This document shows, in pieces, positions 55,316 through 62,456 of a stretch of DNA of 64,000 nucleotides. Source of the DNA: Pedobacter paludis (GTDB taxonomy: Bacteria; Bacteroidota; Bacteroidia; Sphingobacteriales; Sphingobacteriaceae); the NCBI RefSeq assembly GCF_003173575.1, contig NZ_QGNY01000001.1:744001-808000 (forward strand), in the 5' to 3' direction. Below the pieces are notes generated by a model that saw only the letters and a list, made by a program, of their open reading frames with translations, was not told where the DNA came from and did no database searches. How positions within the stretch are numbered: the first letter of the stretch is position 1; each line of letters starts with the position of its first letter. A program made the translations under genes and the position numbers.

Positions 55316-55699
55316 CTATAAAACCAATTCCTGATGCAGTTTCAGCAATGTTTCATTGGGATCGCTGCAAAACCCTGGGTGAACCTTAGAACACTGCACT
55401 ACTGTACTCCTGGTAGCGGTTAGCCACCTAAAACGCGATGCCTGATCGTATTTGCCAATTGGCCCAGAACCAGCTGATCCTTTACTAATTCGCTGAAAGG
55501 CGTTAAGATTATCTGTTAACTCATTAATATCAATCTCTTTCGAAAAAGCATTAATTTTGCTTTCATCTAAATAAAAAATACTTTGAAGATACTTTTGTTT
55601 TGCACAGAACAAAATAATGCCCACATTAAGAAACTCTTCGCGTTCTACCCTAGGCATAACCCGAATAACAGCATACTCAAATAAGAATTTCTCTTGCAT
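55316..55699 (-). CDS. DUF3037 protein
   Basis: This 127-residue protein reads FLFEYAVIRVMPRVEREEFLNVGIILFCAKQKYL near its start, the hallmark of DUF3037, and ends with RFRWLTATRSTVVQCSKVHPGFCSD. Function in the family is unknown. Its first 23 bases overlap the end of the HipA-like kinase gene upstream, so the two are almost certainly cotranslated. DUF3037 is commonly encoded beside this type of HipA-like gene in other bacteria. Confidence 0.85.
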   Translation of the reverse strand: MQEKFLFEYAVIRVMPRVEREEFLNVGIILFCAKQKYLQSIFYLDESKINAFSKEIDINELTDNLNAFQRISKGSAGSGPIGKYDQASRFRWLTATRSTVVQCSKVHPGFCSDPNETLLKLHQELVL

Positions 55700-56474
55700 G
55701 CTGTGCCTCTTTTAAAAATATATCAGAATGTGCTAAACGCGTTTCTAAGAAATACGCATAAGCTCTACGATGTTCATCCTTGTTGTCAAAATTTGTTTCG
55801 CCTTCCAACCATTCATCGGGAATTAAATTAATTACAGCCTGAATTTTTTCAGCGTTTAATATTAATCTAAATTCTTGATCAACCAGTTCTAATTCTGAGG
55901 CCCACTGTAGCAAAACGTGGTCTTTAACCAAAACAAAAGGTCTTTCGGCTTGCTCTTTCCAGTTTTGCCAAGAATGGTGAAAGTATAGCGCAGCGCCATG
56001 ATCTATTAACCAAAGTTCTTTATGCCACAACAACATGTTGGTGTTTCGACAAGTGCGGTCCATATTGGTTAAAAAACAATCTAGCCAAACAATTTGAGAT
56101 GCCAATCTGGAATCGATTTCGGTTACTGTTGGATCGAAAGTAATTGCACCAGACAGATAGTGCAACGCTAAATTTAAACCCACACTGGCTTTTAATAAGT
56201 CTTGTATTTCTTCGTCGGGTTCTGTTCGTCCAAAGGCTTCGTCTAAATTTGCAAAAACAAGCTCTGGTACTCGTAAACCTAAAATTCTTGCAATTTCTCC
56301 ACCAATTAGTTCGGCAATTAATGCTCTTGGCCCTTGGCCAGCACCACGGAATTTTAATACATATAAAAAACCATCATCGGCCTCAGCGATTGCAGGCATA
56401 GATCCACCTTCTCGCAAAGGCGTAACATATCTGGTAACATTAACGGTTCTTAATTCTATTGGGAAATTATTCAT
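55677..56474 (-). CDS. HipA-like kinase (HipA_2 type)
   Basis: This 265-residue protein is a compact HipA-fold kinase. Lys41 (LYVLKFRG) and a following acidic helix (LIAELIGGEIARILGL) form the ATP-binding part; the catalytic segment is CFLTNMDRTCRNTNMLLW (Asp139, Asn144, Asn146), and the metal-binding motif is WLIDHGAAL (Asp158). It lacks the HipB-like antitoxin and N-terminal HipA_N domain of the classical HipBA system. It overlaps DUF3037 by 23 bases, a pairing found widely. A target for phosphorylation is unknown. Confidence 0.85.
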   Translation of the reverse strand: MNNFPIELRTVNVTRYVTPLREGGSMPAIAEADDGFLYVLKFRGAGQGPRALIAELIGGEIARILGLRVPELVFANLDEAFGRTEPDEEIQDLLKASVGLNLALHYLSGAITFDPTVTEIDSRLASQIVWLDCFLTNMDRTCRNTNMLLWHKELWLIDHGAALYFHHSWQNWKEQAERPFVLVKDHVLLQWASELELVDQEFRLILNAEKIQAVINLIPDEWLEGETNFDNKDEHRRAYAYFLETRLAHSDIFLKEAQHAREILI

Positions 56475-56526
56475 AAATATGAATCGACGGGTTTTTTAGA
56501 AAAACAATCCCCATCCAAACTTTCGA

Positions 56527-56534
56527 CAAATTTA
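56527..56534 (-). promoter_or_regulatory. -7 element of the HipA-like/DUF3037 pair
   Basis: The minus strand reads TAAATTTG, matching TAnnTTTG, 53 bases before the ATG at 56474. Confidence 0.4.
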
Positions 56535-56584
56535 GCAGAAATCCACGAATAATCAGATTTAAGAATTTAAGGCTAAAGTTGGTG

Positions 56585-56773
56585 CTAGTCGTGCCCTAAA
56601 TAAGCATTTCCAGCTGGTGTCATTGCTGCAGACCATTGTACGGCATCGCGATTAATGGTTACTAAACCCATGCTTTCAAGTTCTTCATACTCTTCTTCCA
56701 TTCCACCTAAAACCGAAGAACTTACTTGTTGGTTAATTACCTCAAGTAGAGATAAAATTTCTGCTCTTTCCAT
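56585..56773 (-). CDS. Small protein of unknown function
   Basis: This 62-residue ORF encodes MERAEILSLLEVINQQVSSS followed by an acidic stretch (GGMEEEYEELESMGLVTINRDA) and WSAAMTPAGNAYLGHD. The pattern (helix, acidic turn, beta strand, short tail) looks like a small winged-helix-like fold, but this is only an impression. It lies upstream of the HipA-like gene on the same strand. I do not recognise the family. Confidence 0.55.
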   Translation of the reverse strand: MERAEILSLLEVINQQVSSSVLGGMEEEYEELESMGLVTINRDAVQWSAAMTPAGNAYLGHD

Positions 56774-56895
56774 AATGATATAATCGATTAGATTTTAATT
56801 AAACATAAATATAATCAAAATGTTTACCGCTTAAGTAAAACATTATTAAAGGTTTGAGGTTGATTAATTAATCCCTTTTTTAATCTTTCATCCTA

Positions 56896-57273
56896 ATGGA
56901 AACACATATTTATTACCTTTTTATTTTGGCGCTACCCGTTGCCTGTATTGCATGGACGGTTACGAAAGAAGAGATTTTTAGAGAAGCTAGAGAATTTTGC
57001 GTTGATAAATCAAAAAATTGCAACAAGCTAATCAAGCGGAAATTTTTCTATGTTTTTACTTGCGAATATTGCTTTAGCCATTATGTTACTGTATTGATTC
57101 TTTTTCTAACTGGATTTACACTTCTTTATCATGATTGGAGGGGTTATATTATTGCTGGTTTTTCCATCGTTTGGATTGCGAATGTTTATATGAGTTTATA
57201 CAACATTATCCGGATCGATTTAAAGAAAGAAAAAATAAGGGTTGCCAAAGAAGAATCTGAATTAAACAGCTAA
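56896..57273 (+). CDS. Small membrane protein with a CxxC motif, unknown function
   Basis: This 125-residue protein has about three membrane helices (HIYYLFILALPVACIAWTV, YVTVLILFLTGFTLLYH, GYIIAGFSIVWIANVYMSLY) and an intervening motif FTCEYCFSHY, a CxxC with a following His that could bind a metal. A cytoplasmic basic tail (LKKEKIRVAKEES) ends the protein. It is followed by KTSC and Nei-type genes on the same strand. No family is recognised with confidence. Confidence 0.65.
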   Translation: METHIYYLFILALPVACIAWTVTKEEIFREAREFCVDKSKNCNKLIKRKFFYVFTCEYCFSHYVTVLILFLTGFTLLYHDWRGYIIAGFSIVWIANVYMSLYNIIRIDLKKEKIRVAKEESELNS

Positions 57274-57327
57274 ATCTGAAACTTTTGAGAGGAAAGAGAT
57301 GTTTTTAAAACTTCTAAGCCATTATAT

Positions 57328-57531
57328 ATGCCATCATCAGTTATTGACCATTTTAGTTATGATACAAAAACAAAGGCATTAAAAATAACCTTTTTAACCG
57401 GAATGGTTTATGAATATAAAAATGTTCCGCAAAAAATTTTCGATATGTTTCGGGTTTCAGGCTCGAAGGGCCGATATTTTAACGATCAAATTAAGGGAAG
57501 TTATAAATTCAAAAAATTAAAAGCAGAATAA
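57328..57531 (+). CDS. KTSC-domain protein
   Basis: This 67-residue protein matches the KTSC domain: SSVIDHFSYDTKTKALKITF, VYEYKNVP, then VSGSKGRYFNDQIKGSYKF. The KTSC domain occurs fused to the C-terminus of some lysyl-tRNA synthetases and as a free protein, and its role is unknown. It ends one base before the Nei-type glycosylase starts, so the two are tightly coupled. Confidence 0.85.
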   Translation: MPSSVIDHFSYDTKTKALKITFLTGMVYEYKNVPQKIFDMFRVSGSKGRYFNDQIKGSYKFKKLKAE

Positions 57532-57532
57532 T

Positions 57533-58270
57533 ATGCCCGAGGGTCCATCAATTGTTATTTTAACAGAACTAATCGAAAATCTGCATCTACATAAACCAGA
57601 AATTATTGAAGTTTCCGGAAATGTTACAACGATAGATAAGGATAGGCTTCTACATCAGAAAATTCAAGAATTTAGAAGTTTCGGAAAACGTTTCTTAATC
57701 TGTTTTAAAGATTTTACCCTCCAAATTCATTTTATGCTCTTTGGAACTTATCTTATAAACGACACTAAAAAAACGCCTCTTAAACTTGGCTTAACGCTTA
57801 AAAAAGATCAGCTAAATTTTTACACTTGTAAAGTTGATTTATTAGAAGGCAAAGCCCATAGTTTATATGATTGGTCTATCGATATTATGGGCGATGAGTG
57901 GGATAGCAAAAAGGCCATTAAAAAACTAAAAGAACTTCCAGATTCTTATATATGCGATTTACTTTTGGATCAGCATATTTTTTCTGGTGTGGGCAATATC
58001 ATAAAAAATGAAGTCCTTTATCGATCGAGGATTCATCCTTTAAGTAAAATCAAAGATTTACCATTGGCAAAAATTAAGGAATTGGTTGCGGAGGCGAGGC
58101 ATTACAGTTTTGATTTTTTGAAGTGGAAAAAAGAAGGAACATTAAGCAAACACTGGGAAGTATACAATCAAAAGGTTTGTCCAAAAAATCATCCTATCGC
58201 AAAAAAGGAAATTGGAAAAACACATAGACAAACCTATTATTGTACTGCATGTCAGAAAAAGTATAATTGA
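57533..58270 (+). CDS. Fpg/Nei-family DNA glycosylase
   Basis: This 245-residue base-excision enzyme begins MPEGPSIVILTELI, with the catalytic Pro2 and Glu3, and FGKRFLICF holds the conserved Lys. The H2TH region reads LLDQHIFSGVGNIIKNEVLYRSRIHPL. The C-terminal zinc finger (VCPKNHPIAKKEIGKTHRQTYYCTACQ) has two Cys and two His or Cys ligands. Sequence details favour the Nei rather than the Fpg subgroup, but the specific lesion is not certain. It follows the KTSC gene by one base. Confidence 0.88.
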   Translation: MPEGPSIVILTELIENLHLHKPEIIEVSGNVTTIDKDRLLHQKIQEFRSFGKRFLICFKDFTLQIHFMLFGTYLINDTKKTPLKLGLTLKKDQLNFYTCKVDLLEGKAHSLYDWSIDIMGDEWDSKKAIKKLKELPDSYICDLLLDQHIFSGVGNIIKNEVLYRSRIHPLSKIKDLPLAKIKELVAEARHYSFDFLKWKKEGTLSKHWEVYNQKVCPKNHPIAKKEIGKTHRQTYYCTACQKKYN

Positions 58271-58434
58271 GGGTTCAAATATTTTTTTCTACAAAAACAT
58301 TTGTAACTCTTCAACAACTTTAAAATGAGAGATTTAATTTGGTATCAAAATTCCCAAAATTAATCAATTATAATTTTAACGTAAAAGAATTGTTAACCTT
58401 TTAGGATTTATGGAAAGTAACCCTATATTTGTCC

Positions 58435-58489
58435 TCGAGAGCGTTAATTTAGATACGGGTATATGGCTTAGGCTGTATGCCCGTTTTTT
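58435..58489 (+). ncRNA. Candidate small RNA of about 55 bases
   Basis: An exact -7 element, TATATTTG at 58424-58431, would start transcription near 58435. A hairpin with a T6 run ends it at 58455-58489 with no ORF between. No plus-strand gene follows for about 3 kb. The hairpin could alternatively end the nei transcript, 185 bases downstream of its stop. Confidence 0.35.
58455..58489 (+). terminator. Rho-independent terminator
   Basis: ACGGGTATA pairs with TATGCCCGT (one G-U pair) and is followed by a T6 run on the plus strand. It precedes the end of the idi gene on the other strand. Confidence 0.75.
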
Positions 58490-58496
58490 ATTTCCA

Positions 58497-59012
58497 TTAG
58501 CCTTTTAAATGACTTATTACCTTGTTCAAACAGATTTTAAGCCAAGATGTATACAATTCTGGATGCAACTCAATATCCTGTTTTAGTGAAGTTAAATCAA
58601 TATACTTATAACTTTCAACCTCATCCCTGTTTATTTTAGGAAGATCATCCGACAATCCAAAAAACACATGATCAAGCTCATGTTCCGTTAAGCCATCTTC
58701 AAAGTCGGCTCTGTATGTAAAACTGAAAAGATACCGTAAATCACAAACCATTCCCATTTCTTCAAGCAGTCTTCTGTTCGCGGCATCGAGATTATTTTCT
58801 TCTACACGGGGATGGCTGCAGCAGGTATTGGTCCATAAACCTCCAGAATGATATTTATTAATGGCTCTTTGTTGCAGCAAAAGCTCGTGATTAGAGTTAA
58901 AAATAAAAACAGAAAATGCCCTGTGCAGCGCTCCTTTTTCATGAGCCTCCATTTTTTCCATTTGACCAATTGGCAGATCATCTTTATCAACTAATATTAC
59001 CTGTTCGTTCAT
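58497..59012 (-). CDS. idi: Isopentenyl-diphosphate delta-isomerase, type 1
   Basis: This 171-residue Nudix-fold enzyme interconverts isopentenyl and dimethylallyl diphosphate. Catalytic Cys is in LWTNTCCSHP (Cys64/65) and the metal-binding glutamates are in LTEHELDHV (Glu110, Glu112). It is the third gene of carH-like-crtB-idi, 16 bases after crtB, supplying the starter unit for carotenoid synthesis. Confidence 0.95.
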   Translation of the reverse strand: MNEQVILVDKDDLPIGQMEKMEAHEKGALHRAFSVFIFNSNHELLLQQRAINKYHSGGLWTNTCCSHPRVEENNLDAANRRLLEEMGMVCDLRYLFSFTYRADFEDGLTEHELDHVFFGLSDDLPKINRDEVESYKYIDLTSLKQDIELHPELYTSWLKICLNKVISHLKG

Positions 59013-59028
59013 TTACTGCAAATATTTT

Positions 59029-59865
59029 TTAAATCACGTTTAGTTTATGGCGAATTACAGAATCAAACATTAAACCTATTTTATGATGATTGGGTATGCG
59101 GATTCTTTCAGTCATAATTCTTTCTGCGGTTAGGCCTTTTATCTTGTTAAATAACTTTCTATAATAAATATAAGCTAAATAAACACCATTTCTGGAGCAC
59201 GAAGGTAACATTTTGATTCCAATCAGGGCTTCTCTAAACTCCGATTCAATTTCTTCTTCTATTTGTTTTTTTTGATTATCGCAGAATAAAGCCAAATCTA
59301 CATTCGGAAAATAATTTCTATTTAAGGCTTGATGATCTGCTTTAACATCTCTTAAAAAATTCACTTTTTGAAAAGCCGAACCCAGTTTCATGGCATAGGG
59401 CTTCAATCGCTCGTACTCTTCCTCATCTCCTTTTGTAAAAACCTTCAGGCACATTAAACCTACCACTTCTGCAGAACCCAAAACATAAGCATTATAAAGT
59501 GCTGGTGTATAATTCTGTTCGTTCAAATCCATCTCCATGCTCTTTAAAAAAAGATGAATGAGCTGATGATCTATTTGATATTGATTAATTACCTTTTGAA
59601 ATGAATTTAAAACCGGATTTAAACTAATTCCCATTTTAATGGCTTCAAATGTATCTGCAGAAAATTTATCGAGAAGATATTTCTTATCAAATTGATGAAA
59701 GCTATCTACAATTTCATCCGCAAGCCTTACAAAACCATATATTGAATATATTGGTTGCCTTACCTCCCTGCTTAAAAAATAAATTCCAAGCGAAAAACTA
59801 GTGCTATACCTTTTGGTTGTTAGCTTACTGCATTCTTCTGATAACTGATCAAATATTTCTTTCAT
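59029..59865 (-). CDS. crtB: Phytoene synthase (CrtB)
   Basis: This 278-residue trans-isoprenyl diphosphate synthase joins two geranylgeranyl diphosphates to make phytoene. The two Asp-rich motifs are DEIVDS (near residue 50) and LRDVKAD (near residue 177), with KRYSTSFSL and FQKVNFLRDVKADHQALNRNYFPN typical of the squalene/phytoene synthase family. It overlaps the MerR/B12 regulator gene by four bases (ATGA). The desaturase CrtI, which usually accompanies crtB, is absent from the window. Confidence 0.92.
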   Translation of the reverse strand: MKEIFDQLSEECSKLTTKRYSTSFSLGIYFLSREVRQPIYSIYGFVRLADEIVDSFHQFDKKYLLDKFSADTFEAIKMGISLNPVLNSFQKVINQYQIDHQLIHLFLKSMEMDLNEQNYTPALYNAYVLGSAEVVGLMCLKVFTKGDEEEYERLKPYAMKLGSAFQKVNFLRDVKADHQALNRNYFPNVDLALFCDNQKKQIEEEIESEFREALIGIKMLPSCSRNGVYLAYIYYRKLFNKIKGLTAERIMTERIRIPNHHKIGLMFDSVIRHKLNVI

Positions 59866-60755
59866 GTCTTAATTCGTGTTGGAATAGAATTTTCAAAATC
59901 GTTAAGGCTTTTTATCCAGTTAATATGACTGATGTTTTCTAATTTTTCAATAACATTTCCATTTCCTGCCAAATGGATTTTAGCATTTTGGCAAATTTCC
60001 GATAATTGATAAATGTATTGTTGTGCCATTTTATTGTGGCGGGATTTGACCATAAAAAACAAAATATGATCTATATGATTGGTTGCAAAAACTTTTTCTA
60101 ATGAACTTAATGGAACCTTACTGCCTAAGAAAATAACTTTTTGATTAGCCGATCGAAGAAAATAATTGGCATAAAGCAAACCAATATCATGATCTTCATC
60201 CTCTGGAAGAAAAAGAAGCCAGGTTTGTTCCGCATTCTCGCCTATTGGAATTTCATTAATTGCCGAAAAAATTTTCTGTTTGATGATGTTTGTCAGAAAG
60301 TGCTCGTGTGCGGGACAAATATCTTCTTTTAACCACATTAACCCTAATCGAGTTAATAGCGGATACATTATGCTTTTGTAGGTAGCGGATAATCCATAAG
60401 TGGATAAAGCCTCATCCAATAAACTGCAGAAAGACTTTTCTTCAAAAGCAATCCCAAATTTTATAAGTTGAGTTATATAATATTCTACTTGTTGATCGGA
60501 GGAGATTTGGTGATATTCCTTAACCAAAAGTGTTTTCACTTCAGCATCAGAAAGTTTGCAGATTTTAGAGATTTTTAAGCCAGATTGATTTAAACTTACA
60601 ATATTTAAGAGCTTAACAAGTTGCTTATCATCATACAAACGTGTGTTTCCTTCAGATCTCATTGGCGTTAACGCATTATACCGCTGTTCCCATATCCTAA
60701 TGGTATGAGATTGAATGCCTGAAAGCTGTTCAAGATCTGAAATGGTATAAGTCAT
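59862..60755 (-). CDS. CarH-like MerR-family B12 photoreceptor/regulator
   Basis: This 297-residue protein has an N-terminal MerR winged helix (SDLEQLSGIQSHTIRIWEQRYNALTPMR, residues 6-33), a helical bundle with Trp141 and Glu151-His152 spaced exactly Wx9EH, and a C-terminal B12-binding Rossmann domain with EDHDIG (Glu187, His189, Gly192; the ExHxxG signature) and FLGSKVPLSSL. The same motifs mark CarH, which binds adenosylcobalamin, represses carotenoid genes in the dark and releases DNA on light. The gene overlaps crtB by four bases, so it likely regulates its own operon. An 11-bp-arm inverted repeat lies at its promoter. Confidence 0.88.
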   Translation of the reverse strand: MTYTISDLEQLSGIQSHTIRIWEQRYNALTPMRSEGNTRLYDDKQLVKLLNIVSLNQSGLKISKICKLSDAEVKTLLVKEYHQISSDQQVEYYITQLIKFGIAFEEKSFCSLLDEALSTYGLSATYKSIMYPLLTRLGLMWLKEDICPAHEHFLTNIIKQKIFSAINEIPIGENAEQTWLLFLPEDEDHDIGLLYANYFLRSANQKVIFLGSKVPLSSLEKVFATNHIDHILFFMVKSRHNKMAQQYIYQLSEICQNAKIHLAGNGNVIEKLENISHINWIKSLNDFENSIPTRIKT

Positions 60756-60758
60756 TTA

Positions 60759-60795
60759 TTTTGTTTAAAAATAGGCAATATTTATTTAAACAAAA
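60759..60795. promoter_or_regulatory. Inverted-repeat operator candidate at the carH-like promoter
   Basis: TTTTGTTTAAA (60759-60769) and TTTAAACAAAA (60785-60795) are perfectly complementary 11-bp arms separated by 15 bases. One arm overlaps the -7 element and the other lies just before the ATG. This fits autoregulation by a dimeric or tetrameric MerR-type protein. Confidence 0.55.
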
Positions 60796-60820
60796 CTAAA
60801 CTTAAAAAGTTTCCCATCAA
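60791..60820 (-). promoter_or_regulatory. Promoter of carH-like-crtB-idi
   Basis: The minus strand has TTG (60818-60820), a 19-base spacer and TAGTTTTG (60791-60798), a close match to TTTG-N19-TAnnTTTG, giving a leader of about 30 bases. Confidence 0.5.
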
Positions 60821-60879
60821 TTAAAAGTTCAGGAATATTTATCCTTAAACTTTTAAATAATTTGATTGTAAGAAGGATT

Positions 60880-61158
60880 TTATCGCAAAGATTTTTCGGT
60901 CAGTAAAACGCCCCTTTCGCCATTTCCAGTTTCTATTGTATGCACATGCTTGTAGGTTTGACTTAATAAATCATAACCATGCTCTCTTTGACGCACTGAA
61001 ACTGAATTTAATAGGTATGTTCTGTTGTTCTGCATACAAAGCAAACTGCCGTTAGCTAAAAGTAAAAAATCGAAATCATAACCAATATCCTGAAGTTCGA
61101 TTACTTTTTTAGTTATAGAACTATTTAATTTCCTGGTTGCTTCGGTTCTGTTTTTCAT
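60880..61158 (-). CDS. Protein of unknown function
   Basis: This 92-residue protein starts MKNRTEATRKLNSSITKKVI and has a central hydrophobic beta stretch (YDFDFLLLANGSLLCMQNNRTYLLNSV) and a basic, polar tail. It resembles small cytoplasmic proteins without a recognised domain. It lies upstream of the carH-like gene on the same strand, with its own ATG at 61158. I propose no function. Confidence 0.6.
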   Translation of the reverse strand: MKNRTEATRKLNSSITKKVIELQDIGYDFDFLLLANGSLLCMQNNRTYLLNSVSVRQREHGYDLLSQTYKHVHTIETGNGERGVLLTEKSLR

Positions 61159-61489
61159 GGCTTTTTTGTTTTAGGTATAGGTTTGCGTTGTGATTATGAA
61201 AATAAGTCGACAACACAGTATAAATTATACGGAATAATTATTAATATATTGTAATACAACCGTTTAAATTAAATTGTTTGAGAAAAATCAACAGGAAAAA
61301 TTGTTCAAAAAGGTTTTTAAGGTGTTTATAAAGAATTAGTTATAAAATATAAACCTATTATTGAATATATTTTATCCAAACCAACCAAATTCCTTTACGA
61401 ATGAAATAAAAACCGTTACAAGTGCTTTTTATTTCTTAATTTGAGAATCAAGCTTTAATTTGGCAATAAATTATCCTACTCAACCTAAA
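61159..61489. other. Intergenic region with an AT-rich hairpin
   Basis: This gap of about 330 bases is AT-rich. It contains one hairpin (61404-61434; AAATAAAAA with TTTTTATTT, joined by imperfect pairs) and a TAGGTTTG sequence at 61178-61185 that matches the -7 consensus on the plus strand, about 300 bases before the LytTR gene. No convincing short gene was found. Confidence 0.5.
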
Positions 61490-62230
61490 ATGAAATTAAA
61501 ATGTATTGTGATCGACGATGACATTCATGCCATTAATGGCATAAAGTCTTACATCAACACATTATCAAATATTCAACTTGTACATGCTTATACCGATCCT
61601 TTAGAAGCGCTAACAGAAATTAGCGGGGGAAATGATGTAGATATTATTTTTATGGATGTTGATATGCCGATGATTTCGGGTATCGAACTTTCTAAAGCTG
61701 TTCGCCATAAAACCAGTAAATTAATCTTCACAACATCGCATTCAAAATATGCTTATGAGGCATTTGAAATGCATGCCAGTGCATATTTACTTAAACCTTA
61801 TACTTTTGCTCGATTTGCCGAAACTATAAATCGGTTATTTCCGCAAACTCCGAATGTTCAAAATATAAACATCCAACAAGAGGATGATTATTTTTTTGTA
61901 CGGAACAAAAATGAACGGAATAACCTAATTAAGGTTAGTTACACTGATATTGTAGCAGTAGAAAGTCTTCAAAATTATGTTAGAATTTACACAGTAGATG
62001 AAACCATCGTTACCTATATCGCACTGTCTGAAATTAAAGTTATTTTAAAGGAATATCCAAATTTTGCGCAGGCCCATCGATCATTCATTATCGCAAAAAA
62101 CTATATTGAAAAGGTAGAAGGAAATATGCTTAAAATGATCAATAACCTAACTGTAAATATTGGCAACAACTATAGAGACGAAATCCAAGCCTATATAAGG
62201 GAAAAAACAATTAGAACAGGCAGATCGTAG
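61490..62230 (+). CDS. LytTR-family response regulator
   Basis: This 246-residue two-component regulator has a receiver (residues 1-120; Asp56 in IIFMDVDMPMISG, Lys in YLLKPYT) and a LytTR DNA-binding domain (about 145-245; IVAVESLQNYVRIYT, FAQAHRSFIIAKNYIEKVEGN). I use ATG 61490 (MKLKCIVIDDD); the TTG at 61460 would add ten residues. The next genes are a small ORF on the opposite strand, a His_kinase-type sensor and a second LytTR regulator. Its receiver is about as similar to the regulator at 63710 as tandem duplicates would be. Confidence 0.93.
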   Translation: MKLKCIVIDDDIHAINGIKSYINTLSNIQLVHAYTDPLEALTEISGGNDVDIIFMDVDMPMISGIELSKAVRHKTSKLIFTTSHSKYAYEAFEMHASAYLLKPYTFARFAETINRLFPQTPNVQNINIQQEDDYFFVRNKNERNNLIKVSYTDIVAVESLQNYVRIYTVDETIVTYIALSEIKVILKEYPNFAQAHRSFIIAKNYIEKVEGNMLKMINNLTVNIGNNYRDEIQAYIREKTIRTGRS

Positions 62231-62249
62231 ATCCGCCTGCATTAAATTA

Positions 62250-62393
62250 TTAGTTCTTTTTAATGAAAACGATGTTTCCTCCTGATATTGAGGTTGACAT
62301 AGTTTCAGTAGGATCTGTTGAGTACATTGCTTTACTTCCGTTGCTTTTAAAAATAAAAACTGTTTTTCTGGTAATTTTTTGTAGCTTTTTCAT
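62250..62393 (-). CDS. 47-residue peptide ORF inside the LytTR cluster
   Basis: A 47-codon frame from ATG 62393 to TAA at 62250 encodes MKKLQKITRKTVFIFKSNGS followed by KAMYSTDPTETMSTSISGGNIVFIKKN. The N-terminal part is basic (KKLQKITRKTVFIFK) and the rest is rich in Ser, Thr and Gly with a GG pair, a composition seen in ribosomally made peptide precursors. It runs opposite to the flanking regulator and kinase genes. No family is recognised with confidence, and it could also be a chance frame. Confidence 0.45.
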   Translation of the reverse strand: MKKLQKITRKTVFIFKSNGSKAMYSTDPTETMSTSISGGNIVFIKKN

Positions 62394-62456
62394 AGTTCTT
62401 TTTTCTATGAAACTAGCCTGATAATCAATCGACTAAAAAAACCTTACACATACAAT

